A DNA stretch of 64,000 bases from Butyricimonas paravirosa (GCF_032878955.1 NZ_CP043839.1:5506169-5570168); one strand, 5' to 3'; numbered from the stretch's first letter, positions 45,201-53,744 are shown. Numbers and translations: made by a program. The notes: generated by a model from the letters alone, not told the origin.

Positions 45201-45291
45201 TATTGCCCGGTTCTCTTCCGTGAAACAGGAACGAGGTACGGAATATCCTTTTCAACGGAGTTTCCATATCACGTTTAGACCGACATTTTGA
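42232..45291 (+). CDS. SusC/RagA TonB-dependent receptor without STN domain
   Basis: 1019 residues. Signal region VKWILLFCCVCFPEIPVAG is followed directly by the CarboxypepD_reg-like repeat (GEVKDADGEPLPGVTVVLKGT), then plug (VIVTGYYTQAKNAFTGE ... VLKDASAAVLYGEKAANGVILV) and barrel ending ITFRPTF. Nearly the same as 33968-37297 throughout, except that the STN domain of about 70 residues is missing. So it should transport but not signal. Highly similar substrate-channel segments suggest related cargo. Followed by its SusD 19 bases downstream. Confidence 0.95.
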   Translation: MRVDLVLKFDGNLCGVVKWILLFCCVCFPEIPVAGESRSSLIVITGEVKDADGEPLPGVTVVLKGTSLGCATGTDGKFRLEIPEQKEMVLLFRFVGMKNQEVKVTGARHIRVTMVKDMKELDDVIVTGYYTQAKNAFTGEITRIKGEDLLRVSPTNLLQALSILTPGLRIVENNEAGADPNVVPEILIRGASSIMTKGQEGVNAPLIMLDGVEISVEDLYDLDIYDIEQVLVLKDASAAVLYGEKAANGVILVERVRGKSDKPRFSYNFTPMFSFPDLTSLRLCDAEEKLELERLAGLYDRVDGSLDPAYDYKLENIRRGVNTDWTTKPLRNAFTHSHSATMTGRGGGIEYKVTGRLSNTYGVMKGDYRRNYGVNVSLSYRFARDVVATYQLAYTMTEGKNSPYGSFAQYTKLNPYNPVYDEDGEYIRNYYFDPVNRTMERQVNPLYNATLASFSKSQNKAVTNYLSLRWDMNETLFITGNVSVRQGDTWNKVYVSPEDASFTLQEIPQNKKGTYTAYSTETTNWAGKLVLNYRLPLNDAGTTVLSLSAGTDIGKDKSSSMQVKAEGFMKDKMTDIKFASQYATTRPVGGEKESAEVGFFVNGSLDLLGRYFVNASYKTAGSSKFGSKHRFAPVWSAGIGWNLHKEGFMNFDWLNILRLRFSVGSTANVTFTPYQALTTYLYDSDLIHYGGMGAVPITMGNPDMKWQVTRKYNWGLTATFWKERVNVEASYYVNKTKDALMPLTLPSSVGVSSVLVNMGKLQNSGYEFSISAQVVKRNNLLWMVMVNGSHVFDKLTSISDALKAENMAAYYGVKPQPMFVEGGSQFGIYAMRSAGIDPASGQEVYIKKNGNYTFTYDKNERVEVGNTNPMLEGSLFTSLSYRGFTLNVTAAYKFGGDIYNTTLANKVEYIDPYGNVDRRAFTERWKKPGDLVRFLGIPENVSDENRYSERFVERDNTFAITSIMLNYEFKPGYLRKIGIKRLNLGIGVADIARFSSVKQERGTEYPFQRSFHITFRPTF

Positions 45292-45310
45292 TAATTACTA
45301 AAGGTAGAAG

Positions 45311-46747
45311 ATGATGATGAAAAGAATATTATTGGCGTGTATCTCTTTATTTTTCTTGGGATGTGGGAATTTCTTGGATATAAATCCCGAATCGGAGGTA
45401 GTGAACGATGATATGTTCAGTACGGCGGAAGGTGTGGAGGATGCGTTGTATGGGGTGTATATGTCGATGGTGAAGGAGGATATGTATGGTGGGGATATGT
45501 CTGTGTTGATACCGGAGTTGTTGGGGCAAAATTTTGTTACGGATGATGGGTATTTAATCTTTGTGTCTCGATTAGATTTAGAGAATGCGGATACTCGAAA
45601 GACTGTTAGAACTATATGGAGTGCTAGTTATCTCGTAATTAGTTATCTAAATAACATTATAGAAAATTTGGATGGAAAGAATGTAAAAGATTTTAAATAT
45701 TACAATTTATATCGTGGAGAAGCTTTAGGTTTACGGGCGGCAATTCATTTTGATTTATTGCGATTCTTTGCTGTTCACGTAAACTCGAAGAACGCAAGCG
45801 CAAAAGCAGAGGCTATTCCTTATGTAACGAAGTATACTTTTAAAGTAACTCCTTTTTCATCAGTGGAAGAAGTGTATGAGAAAATCATTGCAGATCTAAA
45901 AGAGGCAGAAACTTGTTTGGCTGAAGATGAGACTTTGATGCCGAAAATTCGTAAAGGTGGAGAAAAGGGATTTACGGGAGCGAGAGAGTTACATTTTAAT
46001 TTATATGCAGCGCAAGCAATGTTAGCCAGAGTGTATTGGATGAAAGGGGATTTGGAAAACGCAAAAAAGTATGCGAATAAGGTAATTCAATCGGAAAAGT
46101 TCCAATTTGTGAATCAAGAGGATTTATCGACATTTATGAAGAGACGAATTTCTTTGTCCGAGACGATTTGGGGATTATATACGACAAATATTAGTTCGTA
46201 TTTGTATGATAGACATGCTGCGAAAACTATAATGATTCTTCATAATGACTGGAAGTTATTATATAAAAATACAGAAGGACCGGAACCGGGGGAAGATAAA
46301 CGATTATCTGCTTGGTTTCTTTCTAAAGAAAATACAGGAAATTCAAAAGATATTTGTGCTAAAATTATGGATGAATCAAATGATGCCTCTGAATATTCCG
46401 GAGGAGCATATCTTGGTTTTAGTATGATTCGTATTCCGGAAATGTATTATATTATGGCTGAGGCCTTATTGGAGGAAGGAAATGAAGAACATGCAAGAGA
46501 TTATTTGGATGCCGTGGTGTCGGCTAGAGGCATGGTGAAATTTGCGGATCGAGATACGGGTAAAGATATTACTTTGGATGATATTATGAACGAACGGAGA
46601 AAAGAGTTATTTGGAGAAGGGCAATGGTGGTTTTGTTTAAAAAGGTTGAATCGGGATGTCTATGTTCATGCATTAGATGCAACTTTAAAAGGGAGTGATA
46701 GAATTTATACCTTGCCTATACCCACGGAAGAACTTGATCCTCGTTAA
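45311..46747 (+). CDS. RagB/SusD-family lipoprotein (mosaic composition)
   Basis: 478 residues; lipobox FLGC followed by GNFLDINPESEVVNDDMF. Same architecture and many identical stretches as 37320-38774 (FTGARELHFNLYAAQAMLARVYWMKGDLE, IPEMYYIMAEALLEEGNEEHARDYLDAVV, ERRKELFGEGQWWFCLKRL). The first 220 bases use GC-richer codons like the paralog; from about 45530 the codons turn clearly AT-rich (many AAA, ATT, TTA, AGA). That suggests recombination with a divergent allele. Partner of the SusC upstream. Confidence 0.95.
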   Translation: MMMKRILLACISLFFLGCGNFLDINPESEVVNDDMFSTAEGVEDALYGVYMSMVKEDMYGGDMSVLIPELLGQNFVTDDGYLIFVSRLDLENADTRKTVRTIWSASYLVISYLNNIIENLDGKNVKDFKYYNLYRGEALGLRAAIHFDLLRFFAVHVNSKNASAKAEAIPYVTKYTFKVTPFSSVEEVYEKIIADLKEAETCLAEDETLMPKIRKGGEKGFTGARELHFNLYAAQAMLARVYWMKGDLENAKKYANKVIQSEKFQFVNQEDLSTFMKRRISLSETIWGLYTTNISSYLYDRHAAKTIMILHNDWKLLYKNTEGPEPGEDKRLSAWFLSKENTGNSKDICAKIMDESNDASEYSGGAYLGFSMIRIPEMYYIMAEALLEEGNEEHARDYLDAVVSARGMVKFADRDTGKDITLDDIMNERRKELFGEGQWWFCLKRLNRDVYVHALDATLKGSDRIYTLPIPTEELDPR

Positions 46748-47295
46748 ATTATAAAATTAGAAAACGTATGACGACAAAGTATTTGATATATACAGGAATA
46801 TTCCTTCTGTTTGGGGCTTGTTCGAACAAGGCTATCTATTACAATCCGGACCAGAAGAGAAGTATCTATTTTAATTGGGATCTTAGTAAATATGTTTCTA
46901 ACGTGGCTCCCGATACGGTATTTTTCAGTTTCGCAATTTATGAAGAGAAAGAGGTGGAGTATCGTATTCCGGTGAAGAGTATGGGAATGTCTGTTGATGA
47001 GGATCAATATTTTGAGTTGGAAGTCGTGGAGGATTCAACCACGGCGGAATTCGGTAAACATTATGAGTTTGGTACTTTGATCATTCCTAAAAATGAAGTG
47101 GAAGGCGTGTTGTCCTTGAAGTTGAAACGGACGGAGGACCTGATGAATCATCCTGTTCTTCTTTATTTGAAGTTTCGGGAGAACGACTATTTTAGACCGA
47201 TGGAAGGGGATCATTATTGCCTTTCCATTATGGATGGGAAACTAGCGCAGCCAACTTGGTGGGCCAGTTATTACCTAGGAGAATATAACAATAAT

Positions 47296-48613
47296 CATTA
47301 GTGTCCACTAAAAATCATAGTCGTTCTTTGAAATTGTTGAAATTCAGTTTGTTGTAATGGTATTTGGTGCGCAACGATTTGAAATTACTTTTGCAGTCTG
47401 AATCAGACTGTTATGAATAAAGACAAATATGTTTTTTCTCAATTAGTCACATTTCTTGATGAGTTCAAGTTCTTGCGTATCGTCAAGAAGTATGAAGGCA
47501 ACAAATACATTAAAAGCTATACCTGTTGGAATCAGTTGCTTACGATGATGTTCGGTCAACTTTCCAACCGTGAGAGTTTAAGAGACCTCATCGTGTCACT
47601 GGAGGCTCACACCGGAAAACTCTATCATCTGGGAATCGGCAAGTCCGTAACACGAAGCAATCTTAGCAAGGCTAACGAGCAACGTGACTATCGCATCTTC
47701 CAGGAATATGCAACCTTCATGATAGCCGAAGCGCGCAAGCGTAGAATCGAAAGAATCTTTGAGCTTGACGGTCATGTCTATGCTTTTGATTCCACCACGA
47801 TTGACCTTTGTCTGTCAGTGTTCGAGTGGGCTAAATTCCGCAAGCATAAAGGCGGAATCAAGATGCATACGCTCTACGATGTGGAAGCGGAAGTTCCTGC
47901 ATTTGTGCATATTACTCCTGCTAATATTCACGATACAAAAGCGATGTCTGTGATTCCTTATGAACGTGGTGCGCATTATATATTTGACCGTGGTTACAAC
48001 GATTTTGGCAACTTGTATACGATAGACCGCATAGGTGCTTTCTTCGTTGTACGAGCCAAAACCAATGTACGCATCAAGCCCAAAACGTGGAAGCGAAGAT
48101 TGCCTGAAGGTGTCATTTCTGATGTCATCGGATGTTTTACGGTTTATAAAAGTTCCAAGGATTACCCCGATGAACTTAGAAAGCTCATTGTTGAAGACCC
48201 CGAAAGTGGCACACGATACATTTTCCTGACGAACAATCTTGACGCTTCGGCTGAGCTGATTTCTCGGTTATACCGAAATAGATGGAGTGTGGAGCTGTTT
48301 TTCAAATGGATTAAACAACACCTTAAGATAAAGAGGTTTTGGGAACTTCGGAGAATGCTGTACGCATACAAATATATTGTGCCATAATTACTTACTGCCT
48401 TGTGGCGATAGTACAACACGATATGAAGTTAGAGCGAAGCATCTACGAAACCTTGCAAATACTCGGCATCTCGCTAACCGATAAAACTCATCTTAGAGAT
48501 TTGTTCGACAAATCGAATTTCAAAAATATCAAAGAGCTAAATGATTCAAGTGAATCGAATTTATTTAATTTTTAACCGACTAGTGACCAAAAAATTTTTA
48601 GTGGACACTAGTG
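47296..48613 (+). mobile_element. IS4-type insertion sequence, 1318 bp
   Basis: Terminal inverted repeats: left CATTAGTGTCCACTAAAAAT (47296-47315), right end its complement with one mismatch (48594-48613). Flanked by 9-bp direct repeats AACAATAAT at 47287-47295 and 48614-48622. It carries one DDE transposase gene in two frames. The young-looking, exact target duplication and clean reconstruction of the host gene point to a recent insertion. Confidence 0.93.
47413..48575 (+). pseudogene. IS4-type DDE transposase, frameshifted
   Basis: First frame 47413-48387. The catalytic core is visible: YAFDSTTIDLCL (first Asp), YIFDRGYNDF (second Asp), and the Y-x2-R-x3-E-x6-K signature in YRNRWSVELFFKWIK. 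After KRFW the frame runs into ELRRMLYAYKYIVP and stops. The true C-terminus (GTSENAVRIQIYCAIITYCL ... to 48575) is in another frame. One G missing in the G run at 48341-48343 explains it. Either the copy is inactive or this is a sequencing deletion. Confidence 0.9.
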
Positions 48614-48891
48614 AACAATAATAATGATAGATTATATTTGAAGATACTGGAAAATTTTTGGGCCTTAGAAGAGTTAAAACCCGTGTTTTATGCCGAAAAA
48701 GAGAAGGAGTACGGGAAGTTTCTGGAAAATGCCCCGACAGCTTTTTTTCAGATGCCGGGAAATATGATTTGGATAAAATACGTGTTGAAACCTGCTTACG
48801 AGTATTATAGTGATCCGGAAAACACGTACGAAGGGTTTGCTATGGTTGATCCGGATCGGTTTATTCGTTAAGCAAATAAAAGTTATTGGAG

Positions 48892-50304
48892 ATGAAAACG
48901 AAATACAGTATCGGGATCTTGTGTTTTACCTTATTCGGGTTGGGATCTTGTCTGGATGATCAGTCTTCGTTGGGAGATCGGGAGTTATCGGAAATCACGA
49001 TTTCCACACCTCATGACACGCTGACGGCTTATTTCGGTGAGGAATTTGTGGTAAGTGATTTGAGCGTGGAACAATCCGGGGAAGAGTTACCTCTCGCTTA
49101 TGAATGGAGTTACGGAACGTTGAATACGGATGAAAATGGAATGGCCTCCTATCCGATTAAAGATTCGTTACATATCGTGTCGCACGATCCGGAATTGAGA
49201 TATGCTTTTCGGGAATTGGGAACTTTCGGGTTACGATTGAGGGTTGATAACGGGGAAACGATCCGGTATAAATATTTTGTTTTACAGATAGATACCGAGT
49301 TTTCGGAGGGGATCACGGTGTTAAGTCGGGATGGGGATGGAAAAGGACGAATTTCTTTTATGAGAACACTAACAAAGGAGGAAATTAATACCGGGAAAGT
49401 GCCTATGTTCCGGACGGATATAATGGAGCTGATAAACCCGCAAACGAAAATGGAGGATGTGACCGACATGGTGCAGGTAAATAATCGTTTATTGGTTTGT
49501 TCCGGTGAGGAGGGAAGGATTTATAATATGGATTCCCGAACTTTCGATGTTGAAGGAATAACTTCGTTTAAGGAATTATATCCGGGATGTGCTTTCGTGA
49601 AGTTTGCCGGGGTTTCTGCTAATAATAACATATATCTCATCTCTCGTGACAGACGGGGATACGTGTATGATTACGTTTTAGATGAATTAGTGCTGACAGA
49701 ATATTTTAAAGATCTGGATGTTGATGCGGCTGTTTCGGTGGATAGACCCGTGTTTGTTAATTATGAAACGTCCGTGTTCTATTCTCTTTCGCTCGGAGGG
49801 GTAAATAGCTCTTTAAACAAGTATGTCGATTTTAATATTTGGGGTATTTGTCCTGTTGGGAGTAGCGTGTATGTCATAGCTACCTATAAAGTGATGCCTT
49901 CCTATATCTATTTGTCCCAAACAACTTTCAGCTTGGGTAACCCGACCATTCTTCAATTCTATGATAGTCCGGTTTCACTGAAAGTTAACCGGAATTCGTT
50001 GCTTACCGGGAGTAAATCATGTAGTTGTCTGTATTACACGTGCGAGGATGGTATATATTATTGGGATTTGAAGAATCGGTTGTTGACGACACCTGTTATT
50101 TCGATACCTGAGGGAATGGAGATCACCAGTTTGTCGATGAACACGGATGGAACCTTGCTATATGTTGGTTTGTATGAAAAAGATGAAACAGAAGCTCTGA
50201 AAGGGCATTTGTATATCTATGATGTAAAGACTTCTGTCTTGGTAAATCAATACCACAATATTGCAGATAAACCTATTGCGATTGTTTATAAAGAACGGGG
50301 GTAG
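48892..50304 (+). CDS. PKD-like family lipoprotein
   Basis: About 470 residues from MKTKYSIGILCFTLFGLGSC (lipobox LGSC); ATG at 48892 preferred over the TTG 6 bases earlier. Same plan as 39602-41023: SGEELPLAYEWSYGTLNTDENG, RELGTFGLRLRVDNGETIRYKYFVLQ, GRIYNMDSRTFDVEG, DGIYYWDLKNRLLTTPVIS and LLYVGLYEKDETEALKG. Last gene of the second SusCD operon. The IS upstream may be polar on it unless it has another promoter. Confidence 0.85.
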   Translation: MKTKYSIGILCFTLFGLGSCLDDQSSLGDRELSEITISTPHDTLTAYFGEEFVVSDLSVEQSGEELPLAYEWSYGTLNTDENGMASYPIKDSLHIVSHDPELRYAFRELGTFGLRLRVDNGETIRYKYFVLQIDTEFSEGITVLSRDGDGKGRISFMRTLTKEEINTGKVPMFRTDIMELINPQTKMEDVTDMVQVNNRLLVCSGEEGRIYNMDSRTFDVEGITSFKELYPGCAFVKFAGVSANNNIYLISRDRRGYVYDYVLDELVLTEYFKDLDVDAAVSVDRPVFVNYETSVFYSLSLGGVNSSLNKYVDFNIWGICPVGSSVYVIATYKVMPSYIYLSQTTFSLGNPTILQFYDSPVSLKVNRNSLLTGSKSCSCLYYTCEDGIYYWDLKNRLLTTPVISIPEGMEITSLSMNTDGTLLYVGLYEKDETEALKGHLYIYDVKTSVLVNQYHNIADKPIAIVYKERG

Positions 50305-50430
50305 TAGAATAGGCAACATTAAAACTTGAAGAATAATTTGTAAGAATCTGATATGATGTTGAATACAATTATTAACTTTGCTGACAGCGTGTAAACGTGT
50401 TTTATTTAATAATCAAAAAAATAAAGGGGC

Positions 50431-50934
50431 ATGAAAAGAGTTTTTTTCTTTATTCAAATTTTATTTTTAATAGCTTTATTTTCCGGGGGTAACCGGAATA
50501 TAGAGGCTGGTAACGTGAATATGCCTTCGTTGCCTTCACAGGCTCGGGATCAAGCGTATTATTCGCAGTTGGAACAGAATGGCAATCGTTATACGAAAGA
50601 TCATAGCTGGTTGAAAAATGGTGATGATTTTATACAGGTGGGTATTTCTTATGATCATGTGAGAGTTATTGGTGGAGCTGTAGGTTTAATCGTTCCGGCC
50701 AAGGCGGTGGATGAAACTTTCGTAAAAGGTGAATTGCTGGCAGAAATAGAAGGTTCCGGTGGTTTTACAAAGTTGTATGCACCATGTGCCGGAGTGGTGA
50801 AGGGTATCAATCCTCTGATAGAAAATCCTTCTCAAATGCAAGCTAATCAAGTTTGGGTATACAAATGTCATTTGAAAAGAGATCAATTGGAGAATTTGAT
50901 GGGTGATCAGGAGTATGCTGATTACATCAAATAG
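50431..50934 (+). CDS. exported GcvH-like (lipoyl-fold) protein without the lipoyl lysine
   Basis: 167 residues. An N-terminal signal (MKRVFFFIQILFLIALFSGG) precedes a glycine-cleavage H-like fold: YTKDHSWLKNGDDFIQVGISYDHVRVIGGAVGLIVP, GELLAEIEGSG, LYAPCAGVVKGIN and a C-terminal YADYIK. In true GcvH the segment is E-S-V-K-A-x-S-D-x-Y-x-P with the lipoylated Lys. Here it reads GSGGFTKLYAP, with Gly at the lysine site. So it is neither cytoplasmic nor lipoylated. Role unknown; perhaps a secreted binding or structural protein. Alternative: a GcvH gene with a mis-assigned start, but the hydrophobic leader is convincing. Confidence 0.75.
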   Translation: MKRVFFFIQILFLIALFSGGNRNIEAGNVNMPSLPSQARDQAYYSQLEQNGNRYTKDHSWLKNGDDFIQVGISYDHVRVIGGAVGLIVPAKAVDETFVKGELLAEIEGSGGFTKLYAPCAGVVKGINPLIENPSQMQANQVWVYKCHLKRDQLENLMGDQEYADYIK

Positions 50935-51290
50935 GATTTTCCTTCTTTTGTGTTAAAATTTGTCTATCTCCACTCTTCAGCTTGCATCCTTTTCATATTT
51001 TGTCGTTATCCTTTTGTTATCTCTCCGTTCCTAGGGGCGAGTGGATAATGACGAATAACGAAGAGATAATGACACGTATGTAAGAGGAAGAGTGGAGATG
51101 GACAATTGTAAGTAGTCAGAAAGATTTACAACCGATATTATTCCCTAAATATTGCACGCAGCTGAGATATAGCTGACTTAAAGCCGAGATAAAGTCGAGT
51201 TGAGTCGTCTTTGTTAGTCCGGGTTTTCTTAATGTGTATTTTTTGACGGATGTTCACGTGCTTAAATGGGATAGAATACCGCTTTTATAT
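50935..51290. repeat. intergenic region with a long inverted repeat (MITE-like)
   Basis: Between the GcvH-like gene and queE. TGTCTATCTCCACTCTTC (50961-50978) and GAAGAGTGGAGATGGACA (51087-51104) are 18-base inverted repeats with one mismatch. Inside, GTCGTTATCC pairs with GGATAATGAC and GTTATCTCT with AGAGATAAT, so the 144 bases can form one long imperfect hairpin. Convergent position suggests a bidirectional terminator or a small miniature transposable element. The rest (51105-51290) shows nothing I can name. Confidence 0.5.
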
Positions 51291-52106
51291 TTATACTCCT
51301 TGTTTGTTGCCAAAAAGAGATATGTGAAGCCGATCGCAGAAACGCCACCCGTTCCGGATGCAATGTTCCAGAGTTTTGGGGATCGAGAGGCTTAATTCTT
51401 CGGGAGTGGCTCCCATCGGCATCAATAGGATATCTTCTTTTGCCCATCCATCCAGTTGTTTCAAAAGTGCCTGTATTTCGATCACGTCGTTTTCCCCGGA
51501 GTAAACGAATTTTAATTGAAAGTCTTTTTTGTTTTTACGGGCGTGTGTGATAAATGATTGTATAGCCGGGATATTAATGCGGGTCTTGTTGTGGTGGTCC
51601 GCGTGAGGTGCAGGGGGAACGGAGCCGGATAATTTGGGGGAAAGACTAAAAAAGTCGATCATCTCGGCACATTCTTCTACATAAAGCGTGGCGTTGGTTT
51701 CGACGGTAATATGAAAATGGCTCTCTTTTTTTAATTGTAAGCACAATGCCCGGACTTTATCCGCTTGCAAGAACGGTTCGCCACCCGTGATTACGATATG
51801 ATCTATGTTTCCTCGGTTATGACTGATAATTCGCACGATCTCTTCCACGGGCAGGGAGAACGAATTCTCTACCTTAAAGGCAGCGTATGCCGTGTCGCAT
51901 TCGCAAGTATTCCCGGCAAGTGTTTTCCACGTGCAATGGAGGTTACATCCGGCTAACCGAATAAACAGAGAAGGTATACCGTTTAATTTTCCCTCGCCCT
52001 GTATCGTTCCCGCAACGTGTAATCCAGAGGCGGGCACTTCCTTTAGCAATTTACCGTCCTTGTCTTTCGTGATCGGGAAAATACCATCCTTCGCCAAATG
52101 TAACAT
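51291..52106 (-). CDS. queE: 7-carboxy-7-deazaguanine synthase QueE
   Basis: 271 residues. Radical SAM enzyme converting 6-carboxytetrahydropterin to CDG in queuosine biosynthesis. GTIQGEGKLNGIPSLFIRLAGCNLHC, then CECDT gives the cysteine cluster with an insert of 10 residues between the second and third Cys, as in QueE with non-standard CxxxC spacing. HIVITGGEPFLQ is the SAM-binding GGE motif; VETNATLY is also typical. It is downstream of queD and queC on minus. Confidence 0.9.
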   Translation of the reverse strand: MLHLAKDGIFPITKDKDGKLLKEVPASGLHVAGTIQGEGKLNGIPSLFIRLAGCNLHCTWKTLAGNTCECDTAYAAFKVENSFSLPVEEIVRIISHNRGNIDHIVITGGEPFLQADKVRALCLQLKKESHFHITVETNATLYVEECAEMIDFFSLSPKLSGSVPPAPHADHHNKTRINIPAIQSFITHARKNKKDFQLKFVYSGENDVIEIQALLKQLDGWAKEDILLMPMGATPEELSLSIPKTLEHCIRNGWRFCDRLHISLFGNKQGV

Positions 52107-52145
52107 ACGTGAGCTTTTTAATTTTTATCTTTTAGTTTTTATCTT

Positions 52146-52682
52146 TTATCTTATTCCTTCCCACCACTGCTCATTTTTCCATTCTTCCCGGATTGCCTCG
52201 GAAAAACGGATGTCGTGAACATTGAAATTCACGAGTTTCAGGTCTTCCCGGAAAGCCTCGGCATACCCGGTTGCCGTTTCATGTACCCGAACGGAGGAGA
52301 GTTGTACGTTTCCTTCCCCGTTTTTATGCTCCATGTTTTGCAGGATTTTGTCGATCAAGTAAAGGAATAACAATGCATATCCTTCAGCAGAAGGAGAGAC
52401 GGGTATTTCAGCTACCCGGCGGTTGTATTTGTATACAAAAGTCTTCAACTCGTCGGATTCTTCCTGCCACAACGAGTAGGTATGGTCGAAACTATCCACG
52501 AGTTCCTTCACCTTATCCAGCAGTACGAAGTCCATCACCATGTATCCCCGGTCCAGCTTGTCGGACGTGATGAATACTTCCACGATATACGAATGTCCAT
52601 GAATGTTCTCCCGGCAACGGTGTGAAGAACAATTCCGCACGATGTGTGCCCCCTCGAATTTGAATAACTTTCTGATTACCAT
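52146..52682 (-). CDS. queD: 6-carboxytetrahydropterin synthase QueD
   Basis: 178 residues. Zinc-binding His in FEGAHIVRNC and NIHGHSYIVEV, catalytic region MVMDFVLLDKVKELVDSFDHTYSLW, and HETATGYAEAF near the end. It turns dihydroneopterin triphosphate into the QueE substrate. Longer than minimal QueD by a C-terminal extension (FNVHDIRFSEAIREEW). It lies 39 bases before queE and about 145 after queC. Confidence 0.9.
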   Translation of the reverse strand: MVIRKLFKFEGAHIVRNCSSHRCRENIHGHSYIVEVFITSDKLDRGYMVMDFVLLDKVKELVDSFDHTYSLWQEESDELKTFVYKYNRRVAEIPVSPSAEGYALLFLYLIDKILQNMEHKNGEGNVQLSSVRVHETATGYAEAFREDLKLVNFNVHDIRFSEAIREEWKNEQWWEGIR

Positions 52683-52827
52683 TTATCAATTTTAAATTTT
52701 AAATCCTACTAATTTATTGATTTTAGATTTTAGATTTCCACCCACGAAGTCCACGCTTTTTCAATCGTAAATCGTAATTCATAAATCATAAATTAAATCG
52801 GTTTTTTCATTTTCAATTCTCCATTTT

Positions 52828-53505
52828 TCATTTTCCATTAAACAATGGGTCTTTTATTCCCGCCTCTTCAAATGCTTTTGCCCGGAGAAGGCAACTATCG
52901 CAGGTGCCGCAGGGTTTTTCGTCGCCGCGGTAACAAGTCCAGGTGAGGCTGTAATCAACTCCTAAACGATTCCCCAAATGTACCTCGTCGGCCTTGGTCA
53001 TGTGCATGAAGGGGGCGTGAAGGGTGATCTTCTGTTTTTTCTCGGCACCGAGAACGGTTCCCAAGTTTATGGTTTGTTCCATGGAACGGATGAATTCTTC
53101 CCGGCAATCCACGTATCCGGAATAGTCGACCTCGCTGACCCCAATAAAGATGTCGGTAATATCAAGAGCGTCGGCGTAGGAGGCTGCCACGGAAAGAAAT
53201 ACCATGTTTCGGGCGGGAACGTACGTGTCCGGGATGGTCGTCCGGTTTATATCCCCGTCGTGAATGTCCATCTTCTCGTCCGTGAGGGAACAGCCGTCCC
53301 ATTGATTCAGCATGATTTTTACGAATTTGTGTTCTTTTACCCCGGCGGCTTTTGCCACGGCTTTTGCCGCTTTTATCTCTTTATCGTGTTTTTGCCCGTA
53401 CTCGAAGGTGATAGCATATAATTCATCAAATCCTTGCTCTTGGGCAACGTATAGGGCTGTCGTTGAATCCAGTCCCCCGGATAGTAAAACAAGCGCTTTT
53501 TTCAT
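52828..53505 (-). CDS. queC: 7-cyano-7-deazaguanine synthase QueC
   Basis: 225 residues. PP-loop SGGLDSTTALYVA at the start, YVPARNMVFLSVAASYADAL, and the C-terminal zinc site CYRGDEKPCGTCDSCLLRAKAF. It makes preQ0 from CDG. First gene of the queC-queD-queE group on minus; the 145-base gap to queD contains only AT-rich TTTAAATTTTAAAT-type sequence. Confidence 0.95.
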   Translation of the reverse strand: MKKALVLLSGGLDSTTALYVAQEQGFDELYAITFEYGQKHDKEIKAAKAVAKAAGVKEHKFVKIMLNQWDGCSLTDEKMDIHDGDINRTTIPDTYVPARNMVFLSVAASYADALDITDIFIGVSEVDYSGYVDCREEFIRSMEQTINLGTVLGAEKKQKITLHAPFMHMTKADEVHLGNRLGVDYSLTWTCYRGDEKPCGTCDSCLLRAKAFEEAGIKDPLFNGK

Positions 53506-53535
53506 GATCTTCCTTTCTCCTGTTATTTATAGTTG

Positions 53536-53565
53536 CAAAGGTAATATATTTCGGGTTACGATCAA
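53536..53565 (-). promoter_or_regulatory. promoter of queC
   Basis: On minus, TTG (53563-53565), 19 bases, then TACCTTTG (53536-53543), followed 30 bases later by the queC ATG with an AGGAGAAAGG-type leader. I looked for a preQ1 riboswitch between promoter and start and see none; the leader is too short. Confidence 0.65.
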
Positions 53566-53744
53566 CAAGAAATGGAATGGGTAATAAATAAGACTTTTTG
53601 TCAGTTTTTTGAGCGTCGTGAATCTTGCCGTACGGTATTAATCCCGTTTGTTTTGGTCTTCCTGTCATTATTTTTACTTGTGTAAAACTTTTTTTGTTTA
53701 CTATTTTTTGTTGACTAATTAGCTCTTATTTCACCTATTTATTT

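Larger units (their letters stand above)
46768..48871 (+). pseudogene. DUF4843 lipoprotein gene interrupted by an insertion sequence
   Basis: The 5' part 46768-47295 encodes signal MTTKYLIYTGIFLLFGAC (lipobox FGAC), RSIYFNWDLSKYVSNVAPDTVFFSF and up to WWASYYLGEYNNN. The 3' part 48614-48871 resumes NNNNDRLYLKILENFWALEELKP to NTYEGFAMVDPDRFIR. Removing the 1318-bp element and one copy of the 9-bp duplication AACAATAAT gives an uninterrupted frame, EYNNNNDRLY, matching ARNNDRLY of the paralog at 38791. Without excision the protein loses its last third. Confidence 0.92.

Noticed and set aside
48331..48350. Programmed frameshift in the IS transposase
   Set aside because: Simple one-G loss explains it, and the rest of the window shows the same kind of homopolymer loss.
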